Source of the DNA: DATBGZ01 sp036557785
GTDB lineage: Bacteria; Actinomycetota; Actinomycetes; Mycobacteriales; Micromonosporaceae
DNA: 64,000 bases
NCBI GenBank assembly: GCA_036557785.1
Contig: DATBGZ010000012.1
Span: 1 to 64,000 of the forward strand
Direction of reading: 5' to 3'
Below, in pieces: positions 44,300 to 53,259 of the stretch (the first letter of the stretch is position 1; every line of letters begins with the position of its first letter). The translations under genes and the position numbers were made by a program. The notes under the pieces were generated by a model. That model ran no database searches and was not told where the DNA came from. It worked only from the letters and a program-made list of their open reading frames with translations.

Positions 44300-45222
44300 G
44301 CATGGCTACGGGTGCGGTGAGCCAGCGCCCGCGCCCAGGCTCATCCGCCGCCGCCCGGTTCCTGCGGCTGGTCGCCATCGAGCATTCGGTCTTCGCCCTC
44401 CCGTTCGCGTACCTGGCCGCGCTCACCGCGATGGCCCGTCACGGCGGACGCGTCGACTGGCTCAAGCTGCTGCTCATCACCGTGGCGATGGTCGGTGCTC
44501 GTACGTTCGCCATGGCCATCAACCGGATCGTCGACCGTGGCATCGACGCTCGTAACCCCAGGACGTCGCAGCGCGAGTTGGTCACCGGTTCGGTGTCGGT
44601 GCGTAGCGCGTGGGTCGGCTCGGCCGTGGCGCTGGGCGTCTTCCTCATCGCGGCGGGGGCGCTCAACCCGCTCTGCCTCACCCTGGCGCCGGTGGCGCTG
44701 GTCCCGCTCGCGGGGTACCCCTACGCGAAGCGGGTCACGAACTGGCCGCACGCCGTGCTCGCATTGGCCCAGCTCGTGGGCCCGGTCGGGGCGTGGCTCG
44801 GCGTCACCGGGACGCTCGCCGGTTCAGGGCCGGCCTGGGTGCTCGGCAGCGCGGTCGGGCTGTGGATCGGCGGATTCGATCTGATATATGCCTGCCAGGA
44901 CGCCGACGTCGACCGCACCATCGGTGTGCACAGCGTGCCGGCCCGCTACGGGGTCGGCTTCGCGCTGAGGCTCTCGATGGCCGTGCATGTCGTGACGTTC
45001 GGCCTCTTCGTCTGGTATGGCGCTCTCGTGGGACTCGGCTGGCCCTGGTGGGTCGGCCTGGGGTTGACCGCCGCGGCGTTCGCCTACGAACACGCGATCG
45101 TCCGGCCGAGCGATCTCTCACGGGTGAACCGGGCCTTCTTCACGGCGAACGGGTTCGTCGGGATCGCGCTGTTCGTGTTCGCGGTCGTCGACCTCGTGCT
45201 CCGCCTTCACCTGTACGCCTGA
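44296..45222 (+). CDS. mqnP: UbiA-like prenyltransferase MqnP
   Basis: 308 residues, eight or nine membrane segments. The two Asp-rich magnesium motifs are NRIVDRGIDARNPRTSQRE and DLIYACQDADVDRTIGVHS. It attaches the polyprenyl chain to 1,4-dihydroxy-6-naphthoate. Its pairing with a UbiD-like gene, and mqnA/C/E nearby, favour MqnP over ubiquinone or haem O synthases. A second ATG two codons in is possible. Confidence 0.9.
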   Translation: MSMATGAVSQRPRPGSSAAARFLRLVAIEHSVFALPFAYLAALTAMARHGGRVDWLKLLLITVAMVGARTFAMAINRIVDRGIDARNPRTSQRELVTGSVSVRSAWVGSAVALGVFLIAAGALNPLCLTLAPVALVPLAGYPYAKRVTNWPHAVLALAQLVGPVGAWLGVTGTLAGSGPAWVLGSAVGLWIGGFDLIYACQDADVDRTIGVHSVPARYGVGFALRLSMAVHVVTFGLFVWYGALVGLGWPWWVGLGLTAAAFAYEHAIVRPSDLSRVNRAFFTANGFVGIALFVFAVVDLVLRLHLYA

Positions 45223-45254
45223 GGCCAGAGCACCCGTACGGAGACGTACGACCG

Positions 45255-45273
45255 GTTCCGCTGGGCGCGGAAC
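45255..45273 (+). terminator. hairpin after mqnP
   Basis: GTTCCGC (45255-45261), loop TGGGC, GCGGAAC (45267-45273). A 7-bp perfect stem 32 bases after mqnP, without a T-tract. The rest of the gap up to bldC (45427) holds no gene. Confidence 0.45.
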
Positions 45274-45426
45274 GTACCGGTACGCGCGGGAGTGCACCCC
45301 TAGAACGCCCAAGTCAGGGTTTGTCGGACATGAGGCAATGGCGGTGCTGTAATGGGCGTACGTCCCAGGGTTTGGCGCACAACACGGCTCGGGATCGCGA
45401 CCTTCGTGCGACGCAAGGAGGGGGTT

Positions 45427-45651
45427 GTGGACACGGGAGATCGTCTGCTGACGCCGGGCGAGGTGGCCGCACTGTTCCGCGTCGACCCGAAGACCGTGAC
45501 ACGGTGGGCGGCCGCGGGGCGGATCAGCAGCATCCGTACCCCGGGCGGGCATCGACGCTTCCGCGAGTCGGAGGTGCGGGCGCTGCTGGAGGGCGAGGAG
45601 GGCATGGCGGACGAATCCTCGTCCCAGACCCGCTCGCCTCAGCCGAGCTGA
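45427..45651 (+). CDS. bldC: BldC-family MerR-like DNA-binding regulator
   Basis: 74 residues from a GTG with AAGGAGG upstream. The protein is a stand-alone MerR-type winged helix: LLTPGEVAALFRVDPKTVTR, then WAAAGRISSIRTPGGHRRFRESEV. BldC of Streptomyces delays entry into development and binds head-to-tail on direct repeats. Between mqnP and ubiX here. Confidence 0.93.
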   Translation: MDTGDRLLTPGEVAALFRVDPKTVTRWAAAGRISSIRTPGGHRRFRESEVRALLEGEEGMADESSSQTRSPQPS

Positions 45652-45657
45652 CGGCGC

Positions 45658-46272
45658 TCAGCGACCCTTCCACCGGGTGAACAGGGTGTGCGGCATCCCG
45701 ATCGCATCGAGGATCTTCCCGGCAACGAAATCGACGAGTTGCGCCGCGCTCGCGGCGGCCCCGTCGGAGTAGAACGCGGGGCTCGCCGGCAGGACCACGG
45801 CTCCGGCCTCGTGCAGAGCCAGGAGATGCTCGAGGTGACTGCGGGTCACGGGGGTCTCCCGGGGCACGACGACCAGCGATCGGCGCTCCTTGAGGGTCAC
45901 CTCGGCCGCGCGTTGCAGCAGGTCCTTGGAGAGCCCGACGGCGATACCGGCGCAGGCGGCGGTGGAGGCGGGAACGACGACCATGCCGCGGGCCGGGTAG
46001 GAGCCCGAGCTCGGGCCGGCCGCGAGGTCGCCCGCCGGCCAGTGCACGATGTCGGCGCCGCCGAGGTCCGCGCGGCCGAGCCAGGCGGCGAGATCCTCGC
46101 GCCAGTGCGCGTCACGGAAGCCGGCGCCCGTCTCGTCGAGGATCGTCAGTCGGGCCGCCCGCGAGATGACGAGGTCGACCGCGGCACCGGCGTCGAGCAG
46201 GCCCCGCAGCACCGCGGCGGCGTAGGGCGTGCCGGAGGCGCCGGACACCCCGACGATCCAGGGGGTTCGCAT
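45658..46272 (-). CDS. ubiX: UbiX-like flavin prenyltransferase
   Basis: 204 residues. It builds prenylated FMN from FMN and dimethylallyl phosphate, the cofactor of UbiD enzymes. The FMN-binding start IVGVSGASGTPYA, the block VVVPASTAACAGIAVGLSKD and VVVPRETPVTRSHLEHLL are diagnostic. It is convergent with bldC and 1.4 kb from the UbiD-like gene. Confidence 0.95.
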   Translation of the reverse strand: MRTPWIVGVSGASGTPYAAAVLRGLLDAGAAVDLVISRAARLTILDETGAGFRDAHWREDLAAWLGRADLGGADIVHWPAGDLAAGPSSGSYPARGMVVVPASTAACAGIAVGLSKDLLQRAAEVTLKERRSLVVVPRETPVTRSHLEHLLALHEAGAVVLPASPAFYSDGAAASAAQLVDFVAGKILDAIGMPHTLFTRWKGR

Positions 46273-46320
46273 GCGTTGAACCTACCTCGCGGGCCGCGGC
46301 CCGAACCCGTCCACAGTGGA

Positions 46321-46938
46321 TCAACCAGCGCGCTCGGCGAGCCCCGGGTAGTCGCGGACGTACCCACGCTCGTCCACGGTGATCTGCGCCGAGAACGTGC
46401 CGCTGGCGAACTGGACCTCGCCATTGCCCATCGAGCGGTACGTCTGGGTTGACGGCACCACCTCCAGGCTCGGCAGAAGGATCCAGGCAACCTCGATCTC
46501 GCGCCAGTCGCCAGGCGCCTCCAGCAGCCCGAGGCGCCGGATCGGCAACGTGTTGGTCAGCGGCGAGAAGGCCAGGTCGATGTCGAGCGCGGCGAGCAGC
46601 CGTCCCGGGTCCTCGCAGCCGGGCTGGTCGGCCCGGGTCTGCCCCGCCGCGAGCAGAGCGGCGTCGAGGGTTCCCTGCTCGGTCGCGGTGATCCGCCAGC
46701 GCCCGGTAGCCCGTTCCATCCGCAGCGACCGCAGGAAGCCCGCGCCCTCCACGCTCACGTCGCATCGGGCGCTGGCCCATGCGTCATCGGTGAGGACCTC
46801 GTACCGGCACACGTACGGCACGGGCGTGGCGGCCATGGCCGTGCCCCTGGCCCGCAGGCCGGTCCGTTCGACACACACGGCGTGCTCGGCGCCGGCAGTG
46901 TCGGTGCGCCGCCAGAACAGCGCGGTCTGCGTCGTCAT
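46321..46938 (-). CDS. putative glycolipid-binding domain protein
   Basis: 205 residues. ALFWRRTDTAGAEHAVCVER, AYRVLTDDAW-like CRYEVLTDDAWASARCDVSV, CEDPGRLLAALDIDLAFSPL, PIRRL, and the terminal VDERGYVRDYPGLAER follow the DUF1089 putative glycolipid-binding family. No signal peptide. The true ligand is unknown. Confidence 0.8.
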   Translation of the reverse strand: MTTQTALFWRRTDTAGAEHAVCVERTGLRARGTAMAATPVPYVCRYEVLTDDAWASARCDVSVEGAGFLRSLRMERATGRWRITATEQGTLDAALLAAGQTRADQPGCEDPGRLLAALDIDLAFSPLTNTLPIRRLGLLEAPGDWREIEVAWILLPSLEVVPSTQTYRSMGNGEVQFASGTFSAQITVDERGYVRDYPGLAERAG

Positions 46939-46948
46939 GAGCGTGTGC

Positions 46949-48262
46949 TCAGCTGGCCCACCGCGAGAACGTATCGATGAGCGAGGCGATGAAGTCCCCG
47001 GCGAGCACGGTGACGACCGCGCCGAGGAAGACCGCGAAGAGCACCAGCAGGATCGAGACCCGCACGACGGTCCGGGTGCGGCGACGGCGAATCCTGCGCT
47101 CGTACATCTCCCGGTAGAGCAGGTGCCCGGTGAGTGACCCGGAGCTGTCGACGGCCCGGTCCCGGCCGGTCACTGGACCCACGCCGGTGATCGGTTCGGT
47201 CGCGAGGTCGGCGTAGTTCCCGCCCTGGTAGACCCCGGTGCTGCCCACCCGGCCCGGCTCCCTGCGGCGCGTTGCCACCGACCCGGGCATGGCCGTGGGC
47301 GGCGCGAGTGTCCCCGGCACGATCACCGGCGCCGTGCCCGGCACGATGGCCGGTGGCGGCGGGACCGGCCCGGGCGGCGGTGGGAACGGCGAGGGCGGCG
47401 TGGGTACCGGCGGGCCGGGCGGCGCCGGCGGTACGGGCCCCGGCCCCGGTACCGGCTGGGGCGGGGTCGGCACGGGCGTCGGAGACGGGAAGGGCGACGG
47501 ACCCGGAGGAGCCGGCCGGGTGGGTGGCTCCTTCGGTTTCGGCGGCTCCAGCGGCTGCGGGGGCTCGATCGGCTCCGGTGGCCGGGCCGGGTCAGGTGGC
47601 TCCTTGGGCTCGGGCGGCTGCGCCGACAGGGGTGAGAGCGGCGCGAGCTCCTCGGCCCAGGTTGCCCCCAGTCTGATCGGCTCGTCCGCGTAGCGCGGCG
47701 TGAACGGCGGCCGCGTCAGCGGGGTCGGGCTGGTCGGGGTCGCCTCCCACGACCGCGCGAACGCCTCCTTGATGGACTCCTCATCCCCCTCCTGCGGCAC
47801 GCGCGTGGGCAGGCCCGCCGCGCTGAGCCCCGGCCAGATGCCGCTGGTACGACCGCCGATCGCGGCCTCCGGCTCGGCACCGGCGTGGGCGAGCTTGTCG
47901 TCGCCGTTGAGGCCGGGGCCCGGATGCTGTGGCGCCGCGATCGGCATCTCAGGCAGTTGCGAGAGCTGCACCTGCGGGAACCGCGGCTCGGCCACCGGAT
48001 CGTCCGGCTCCGCGGCCTCGTCCGGCTCCACGGCCTCGGTGTGCGCGGCCTCGGCCGGCCAGCTCTCGGCCTGCGGGGCGTCGGGCACAGGAGCGTCGGC
48101 CTCGAAGGGCTGGGGGAAAGGATTGGTCTCGGGCTCAGGCAACAGATTGGTTGGCGGCTCGGTCCGCTGCGCCGGCACCGCGTCCTCGACACGGAGCACC
48201 TCGGTAACCGGATCTCCGATAGGCCGCTCGCCCGGTCCACCCGCCTCCGTACCGTCGATCAT
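46949..48262 (-). CDS. proline-rich protein with C-terminal membrane segment
   Basis: 437 residues. The ATG at 48262 is chosen for the GGGGAGGGGG just upstream. About 330 residues are disordered: first acidic and Pro-rich, then an extreme proline tract (PPEP, PPKP, PFPSPTP-type runs, ~215-330). After basic residues (RRIRRRRTRTVVR) comes one membrane segment (VSILLVLFAVFLGAVVTVLA) near the end. The long cytosolic Pro-rich tail could be a scaffold. Not recognised. Confidence 0.75.
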   Translation of the reverse strand: MIDGTEAGGPGERPIGDPVTEVLRVEDAVPAQRTEPPTNLLPEPETNPFPQPFEADAPVPDAPQAESWPAEAAHTEAVEPDEAAEPDDPVAEPRFPQVQLSQLPEMPIAAPQHPGPGLNGDDKLAHAGAEPEAAIGGRTSGIWPGLSAAGLPTRVPQEGDEESIKEAFARSWEATPTSPTPLTRPPFTPRYADEPIRLGATWAEELAPLSPLSAQPPEPKEPPDPARPPEPIEPPQPLEPPKPKEPPTRPAPPGPSPFPSPTPVPTPPQPVPGPGPVPPAPPGPPVPTPPSPFPPPPGPVPPPPAIVPGTAPVIVPGTLAPPTAMPGSVATRRREPGRVGSTGVYQGGNYADLATEPITGVGPVTGRDRAVDSSGSLTGHLLYREMYERRIRRRRTRTVVRVSILLVLFAVFLGAVVTVLAGDFIASLIDTFSRWAS

Positions 48263-48384
48263 GCCTATCCCCCTCCCCACGTCAGGTCGGCTCGTTGCCG
48301 GCTATCACCGTGCCATAACGACGCTGTCCGGGACAGTCCTTGCCGGCATGTCGTCACTCGACAGACCCCCAGTACGCTGCGGAT

Positions 48385-49581
48385 ATGAGCATGGGGTCGG
48401 GCGAAGCCGGAAACGACGCCGGCTGGCGGCGCGAGATCGAGGAAAAGGTGTACGGCGGGCAGCGCCTGAGCCGGGCGGACGGCGAGGCCCTGTATGCCTG
48501 CGACGACCTGTCCTGGCTGGGCGGCCTGGCCCACCACCGGCGCACCGAGCTCAACGGGGACCGGGTGATGTTCAATGTCAACCGGCACTTGAACCTCACC
48601 AATGTCTGCAGCGCGTCGTGCGCCTACTGCTCGTTCCAGCGCAAGCCTGGCGAGAAGACCGCGTACACCATGCGCGTCGAGGAGGCGGTCGCCAAGGCCA
48701 AGGAGATGGAGGGCGAGCAGCTCACCGAGTTGCACATCGTCAATGGCCTGCACCCGACCCTGCCGTGGAAGTACTACCCACGGGTGCTGCGTGAGTTGCG
48801 GGCCGCGCTGCCGGGGGTCTCGCTCAAGTGCTTCACCGCTACCGAGATCCACTGGTTCGAGAAGATCTCCGGGTTGTCTGCCGACGAGATCCTCGATGAA
48901 CTCATCGACGCGGGCCTGTCGTCACTGACCGGCGGTGGTGCGGAGATCTTCGACTGGGAGGTACGCCAGCACATCGTGGACCACGCCACGCACTGGGAGG
49001 ACTGGTCGCGCATCCACCGCCTCGCCCACGCGAAGGGCCTGCGCACGCCCGCCACGATGCTCTACGGGCACATCGAGGAACCACGACACCGCGTCGATCA
49101 CGTGCTGCGGCTGCGCGAGTTGCAGGACGAGACCGGCGGCTTCGTGGTCTTCATCCCGCTGCGCTACCAGCACGACTTCGTCGACTCCGCCGATGGCGTC
49201 ATCCGCAACCGGCTCCAGGCGCGCACCACGATGGCCTCGCCCGCCGAGTCGCTCAAGACGTTCGCGGTCTCCCGGTTGCTCTTCGACAACGTGCCGCATG
49301 TGAAGTGCTTCTGGGTGATGCATGGCGTCTCGCTCGCGCAACTGTCGCTCAACTTCGGCGCGGACGACCTGGACGGGTCGGTGGTGGAGTACAAGATCAC
49401 ACACGATGCGGACTCTTACGGCACCCCGACCACGATGCACCGCGAGGACCTGCTGAACCTGATCTGGGACGCAGGGTTCCGGCCGGTCGAGCGCAACACC
49501 CGCTACGGCGTGGTGCACGAGTACGACGCCCCGCCGACCCTGCGCGAGCGGCGGGCGCAGCCCCAGGACATCTGGGCGTGA
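48385..49581 (+). CDS. mqnE: aminofutalosine synthase MqnE
   Basis: 398 residues. Radical SAM enzyme joining the MqnA product to adenosine moieties of SAM to give aminofutalosine. The cluster motif CSASCAYCSF (CxxxCxxC) follows NLTNV; NGLHPTLPWKYY, CFTATEIHWFEKIS and GGGAEIFDWEVR are family blocks. It pairs with mqnC (60801) and mqnA (56917). Confidence 0.95.
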   Translation: MSMGSGEAGNDAGWRREIEEKVYGGQRLSRADGEALYACDDLSWLGGLAHHRRTELNGDRVMFNVNRHLNLTNVCSASCAYCSFQRKPGEKTAYTMRVEEAVAKAKEMEGEQLTELHIVNGLHPTLPWKYYPRVLRELRAALPGVSLKCFTATEIHWFEKISGLSADEILDELIDAGLSSLTGGGAEIFDWEVRQHIVDHATHWEDWSRIHRLAHAKGLRTPATMLYGHIEEPRHRVDHVLRLRELQDETGGFVVFIPLRYQHDFVDSADGVIRNRLQARTTMASPAESLKTFAVSRLLFDNVPHVKCFWVMHGVSLAQLSLNFGADDLDGSVVEYKITHDADSYGTPTTMHREDLLNLIWDAGFRPVERNTRYGVVHEYDAPPTLRERRAQPQDIWA

Positions 49582-50030
49582 CCAGCCCGGCCGACCGGAA
49601 GGGCGCCGCAGCCACCAAGGTGCCCCGGCGCGACGCCGAGGGCCGGGTCGCGAGCCTGCCGGAGCTGTTCGGCGTGGCCCTGCTCTTCGCGGTGGTCAAC
49701 GGCATCGGGCTGGTCCTCGTCGATGCGATCCTGGCGCTGATCCACGTGTCGCCGTTCGGGCGCTCCTCGGGGTGGCTGATCCTGATCCTGCCGGCGCTGC
49801 TCTTCTTCGACGATTTCCGTGCCTGGCAGGCATATGGGCTGCGCTGGCTCGCGGCGCCGGTCGCGGCCGTCGTCGCGCTCGCGCTCGGCCTCGTCGGCGC
49901 CGGGCTGGCGGGCGGGCTCGCCCCACTGGCCTCGGGCACCATCGGCGGGGTCGTCACCACGTTGGCGTACGTCCCGGTGTGGTTCCTGGGCGTCCGCATG
50001 CTGACGGGCCACCGTACGGAGATTCGATGA
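49578..50030 (+). CDS. small multi-pass membrane protein
   Basis: 150 residues from a GTG overlapping the mqnE stop (GTGA). There are four hydrophobic segments (LFGVALLFAVVNGIGLVLVD, SGWLILILPALLFF, APVAAVVALALGLVGAGLA, VVTTLAYVPVWFLGVRML). Coupling to mqnE suggests a linked role in the membrane quinone pathway, but nothing in the sequence shows an activity. It overlaps the next gene by 4 bases. Confidence 0.75.
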   Translation: MTSPADRKGAAATKVPRRDAEGRVASLPELFGVALLFAVVNGIGLVLVDAILALIHVSPFGRSSGWLILILPALLFFDDFRAWQAYGLRWLAAPVAAVVALALGLVGAGLAGGLAPLASGTIGGVVTTLAYVPVWFLGVRMLTGHRTEIR

Positions 50031-50326
50031 ACCCCATTGTCAAGTACACCCTGGCGCGGATCGCGCTCTTCGTGGTCTGCCTCGCCGTGGTCTATCCGAT
50101 CCCGATCGATCCCCTGCTGAGGCTGCTCATCGCGCTCGTCCTCTCGGCCGGCGTGTCGCTGGTCGTGCTGCGCCGGTGGCGCGACGACGTGGCCGTGCGC
50201 GTCTCCACGACCACGGCCCGGCGGCAGCAGGAGAAGGAGCGGCTGCGGGCCGCGCTGGCCGGCGAGGATGAGCCCCCCACCGATCGCCCGTCCCAGCGCG
50301 ACGAGGGTCCCCGCGAGCTCAGCTGA
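50027..50326 (+). CDS. DUF4229 membrane protein
   Basis: 99 residues. Two membrane segments (YTLARIALFVVCLAVVY and LLRLLIALVLSAGVSLVVL), then a basic coiled region (TTARRQQEKERLRAALAGED) and an acidic tail. This matches DUF4229, common next to menaquinone genes in actinomycetes. Function unknown. Its last 8 bases overlap the convergent btuD gene. Confidence 0.82.
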   Translation: MNPIVKYTLARIALFVVCLAVVYPIPIDPLLRLLIALVLSAGVSLVVLRRWRDDVAVRVSTTTARRQQEKERLRAALAGEDEPPTDRPSQRDEGPRELS

Positions 50327-51143
50327 CCGCCCGTCGGTCGACGCGCACCGGCACCACGAGCGGGCCGTGGGTGTCCGCGATCACCCGCACCCGGGCGCCG
50401 TAGTGCTGGGACAGGGTCGACTCGGTCAGCACCTCGGTCGGCGTGCCGGCGGCGACCACTGCGCCACCGGCGAGCAGCACCAGGCGATCGGCGTACCCAC
50501 CCGCGACGGACAGGTCGTGCATGGTGGCCAGCACCGCGAGTCCGGAATCGTGCCGCAACTCGTCGACCAGGTCGAGGACCTCCTGCTGGTGTCCGATGTC
50601 CAGTGCCGACGTCGGCTCGTCGAGGAGCAGCACGCCGGCAGGCCCCGGTCCGCGTCCCGGGGGCGAGATGAGCTGGGCCAGTGCCCGGGCCAGGAACGCC
50701 CGTTGCCGTTCCCCACCCGACAGTGTCTCTAGTGGACGGCCGGCGAAGACGGTCAGGTCGAGGCGCTCCAGCACCCCGCGGACAAGCTCGAGGTCCGATG
50801 TGGACTCTCGTCCAAGCGCCCGGATGTACGGGGTGCGCCCGAGCAGCACATAGTCCAGCACGGCCATCCCGGCCGGTACCACGGGCGTCTGGGCAACCCT
50901 GGCGACCCGCTGGGCCTGCTCTCGCCTGCCCAGCCGCTGGATCGGGGTGCCGTGCAGCGTGATCGTGCCGTGGAACCCGAGCAGCCCGCCGACCGCCCGC
51001 AGCAGCGTGGACTTGCCGGCACCATTCGGTCCGATGACCGTGACCCATTCCCCGGCCGAGACACTCAGGTCGACGCCGTGCAGGATGGGGACACCGGAGA
51101 GCCAGACCCGTACGTCCTCGACCTGGACAGCGGCGTCGGTCAC
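50319..51143 (-). CDS. btuD: vitamin B12 ABC transporter ATP-binding protein
   Basis: 274 residues. Walker A GPNGAGKST, the signature LSGGERQRAFLARALAQ, Walker B GVLLLDEPTSALD and the switch His (ATMHDLS) are intact. The GTG start overlaps the permease stop (GTGA). Sequence alone says FecE/BtuD type; the cobalamin riboswitch at the head of the operon makes B12 or cobamide the likely cargo. Confidence 0.92.
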   Translation of the reverse strand: MTDAAVQVEDVRVWLSGVPILHGVDLSVSAGEWVTVIGPNGAGKSTLLRAVGGLLGFHGTITLHGTPIQRLGRREQAQRVARVAQTPVVPAGMAVLDYVLLGRTPYIRALGRESTSDLELVRGVLERLDLTVFAGRPLETLSGGERQRAFLARALAQLISPPGRGPGPAGVLLLDEPTSALDIGHQQEVLDLVDELRHDSGLAVLATMHDLSVAGGYADRLVLLAGGAVVAAGTPTEVLTESTLSQHYGARVRVIADTHGPLVVPVRVDRRAVS

Positions 51144-52261
51144 AGCCCCACCCGCTTCGCGGTACGCAGCACGAGCATGAAGAACGGCGCGCCCAGGAAT
51201 GCGGTGACCACTCCGATCGGCACCTCGCTCGGTGCGAGCACCAGGCGCGCCAGCAGGTCGCACGCGACGAGAAACGCCCCGCCGAACAGCATCGACAGCG
51301 GCAGGATCACCCGGTAGCTCGTGCCGGCCACGAGCCGGATCACATGCGGCACGATGAGTCCCACGAAGGCGATGAGCCCCGACACGGCGACGGCGGCAGC
51401 GGTGCCGAGTGAGGCGGCCACGAGCAGGATCAGCCGGGATCGCTGCGGATGCAGCCCGAGGCTGGCCGCCTCCTCGTCACCGACGGAGAAGACGTCCAGC
51501 TCGCGGCGGTGTGCCAGCACGACCACGGCCGCGACGAGCGCGTACGGCAACGCCAGCCGGACCTCGGACCAGCCCGTGGTCACCAGGCTGCCCAGGATGA
51601 ACGAGTAGACCTCCCGGATCGTCTCGACGTGCCGTTGCAGCACATAGGTCTGGATCGCGGTGAAGAACGCGACCACGGCCACGCCGGCGAGCAGGAGCGT
51701 CGCGGAGGTTCGGGTCCCCGGCGCCTCGGCTCCGTGCCGGCGAAGCGTTGGCGCGGAGCTCAGCCCGTAGGCGAGGAAGACGCCGAGCAGGGCTCCGGCG
51801 AACGCGAACGCCGGCATGAGGCCGGTGCCCACGGCGACCTGGGAGGCGAGGCCGAGGGCGACCGCGACCGTCGCGCCCAGCCCGGCGCCGGCCGCGACAC
51901 CGAGCAGGTACGGGTCAGCGAGTGGGTTGCGGAAGACCCCCTGGTAGCAGCCGCCGGCCAGTGCCAGCATCCCGCCCACGATCAGCCCGAGCGCCACGCG
52001 GGGCAACCGCAACTGCGTCACGATCGCGACCTCCTGCGTGGACAGTCCACTGTGGATGTGAACGCCAGGCAGGAGGTTGAGCAACTCGACAGCCACGCCG
52101 GCCGGGTTCAGACGGACCGGGCCAAGGGCGAGCCCCAGCACGGTGGCGACCGCAACCGCCCCGACCCCGGCGGCCAACCAGGCCACCGTGAGTCGGGCCG
52201 GTCGCGCGTCGGCATGATGCGACCGCCCGGGTGCAGACGGCTCGGGCGCGGGGAGGCTCAA
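51140..52261 (-). CDS. btuC: vitamin B12 ABC transporter permease (FecCD family)
   Basis: About 373 residues from a TTG at 52261 that overlaps the btuF stop (TTGA). A GTG or ATG further upstream would run deep into btuF. It has about ten membrane segments with the FecCD/BtuC blocks LRLPRVALGLIVGGMLALAG, NPLADPYLLGVAAGAGLGA and GLIAFVGLIVPHVIRL. Partner of btuF and btuD. Confidence 0.92.
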   Translation of the reverse strand: MSLPAPEPSAPGRSHHADARPARLTVAWLAAGVGAVAVATVLGLALGPVRLNPAGVAVELLNLLPGVHIHSGLSTQEVAIVTQLRLPRVALGLIVGGMLALAGGCYQGVFRNPLADPYLLGVAAGAGLGATVAVALGLASQVAVGTGLMPAFAFAGALLGVFLAYGLSSAPTLRRHGAEAPGTRTSATLLLAGVAVVAFFTAIQTYVLQRHVETIREVYSFILGSLVTTGWSEVRLALPYALVAAVVVLAHRRELDVFSVGDEEAASLGLHPQRSRLILLVAASLGTAAAVAVSGLIAFVGLIVPHVIRLVAGTSYRVILPLSMLFGGAFLVACDLLARLVLAPSEVPIGVVTAFLGAPFFMLVLRTAKRVGL

Positions 52262-53184
52262 CTGGACGGAACCGCCACGATGGCGTCGACGATGGCGCGT
52301 TGCAGGTCCACGATCCGGGGACCCCACCGGGAGGCGATGTCCGTGTCGAGCTCGACGACCTGGCCGGTGCGAACCGCCTTCAGGTTGGCCCAGCCCGGCC
52401 GCGCCGCGACCGTCTGCGCGCTCTCGCCGCCGGGGTACGCGTCGGCGAGGAAGATCAGGTCCGGGTTGGCGGCGAGGATGGTCTCCTGCGAAATCTGGGG
52501 ATACCCGTTCCCGGCGTTGCCCGCGTCGGCGATGTTGACCAGGCCAGCGGCGGTGAAGAGCCGCCCGATGAAGCTCTCTGACGTCGCGGTGTAGAACGTG
52601 TTGTCCAGCTCGTAGAAGTAGGTCAATGGCTTTGACCGGGCCGGCACGTCCTGCAGGATCTTGGCCAGATCGTCCTTCATCCGTTCGACAAGCGCCGACG
52701 CGTCGCCGGGATGTCCGGTCAGGGTGCCGATCTCGGCGAGTTCGCGATAGGTGTCATCGGTGGTGTCCGCCGCCTTGCCAACGTAGACCGGAATGTGCAG
52801 CGCGGTCAGCTGACCCACGATGTCGGAGATGTCATCCGAGAGCACCACCAGGTCAGGGGTGTAGGTCGCGACCGCCTCGGCGTTGGGCGTGTAGGCGGAC
52901 AGGTCGGTGACCGGCGCGTCGGCGGGGTAGTTGGACTGCGAGTCCACCGCGACGACCTGATCGCCGGCACCAACGGCGAAGAGCATCTCGGTCATCACGG
53001 GAGATAGCGACACGATCCGTTGCGGCTGGTGGTCGAGGGTCACGGAGCCGACGGTGACTGGGTACGTGACGCCGGTGGCTGTCGGCTGCGGGTTCGGGCG
53101 GGCGCTCGAGCCGCACGCGGTGGCGAGCGCGAGCACGAGCAGGGCGGCGAGGGCGCCGACCGTACGCCTGGGCGAAGGGTGCAT
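52258..53184 (-). CDS. btuF: vitamin B12-binding lipoprotein
   Basis: 308 residues. Signal peptide with lipobox LATAC, then a BtuF/FepB-type helical-backbone binding protein (PQRIVSLSPVMTEMLFAVGA, YTPDLVVLSDD, GRLFTAAGLVNIAD, PQISQETILAANPDLIFLAD). The ATG at 53184 has AGGAGG upstream, part of which lies in a hairpin of the riboswitch expression platform. Confidence 0.93.
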   Translation of the reverse strand: MHPSPRRTVGALAALLVLALATACGSSARPNPQPTATGVTYPVTVGSVTLDHQPQRIVSLSPVMTEMLFAVGAGDQVVAVDSQSNYPADAPVTDLSAYTPNAEAVATYTPDLVVLSDDISDIVGQLTALHIPVYVGKAADTTDDTYRELAEIGTLTGHPGDASALVERMKDDLAKILQDVPARSKPLTYFYELDNTFYTATSESFIGRLFTAAGLVNIADAGNAGNGYPQISQETILAANPDLIFLADAYPGGESAQTVAARPGWANLKAVRTGQVVELDTDIASRWGPRIVDLQRAIVDAIVAVPSS

Positions 53185-53188
53185 AGGT

Positions 53189-53225
53189 CCTCCTGTCGGT
53201 CGAGGGTGTTGGCATCGCCGACAGG
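53189..53225 (-). promoter_or_regulatory. btuF SD-sequestering hairpin (riboswitch expression platform)
   Basis: On the minus strand CCTGTCGG (53218-53225) pairs perfectly with CCGACAGG (53192-53199). The btuF ribosome binding site AGGAGG spans 53189-53194, so three of its bases are inside the stem. Formation of the hairpin would lower translation when B12 is bound upstream. Confidence 0.7.
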
Positions 53226-53259
53226 GCCTGTGAGGGCGCCATCCGCGAGGCACTCTTCC

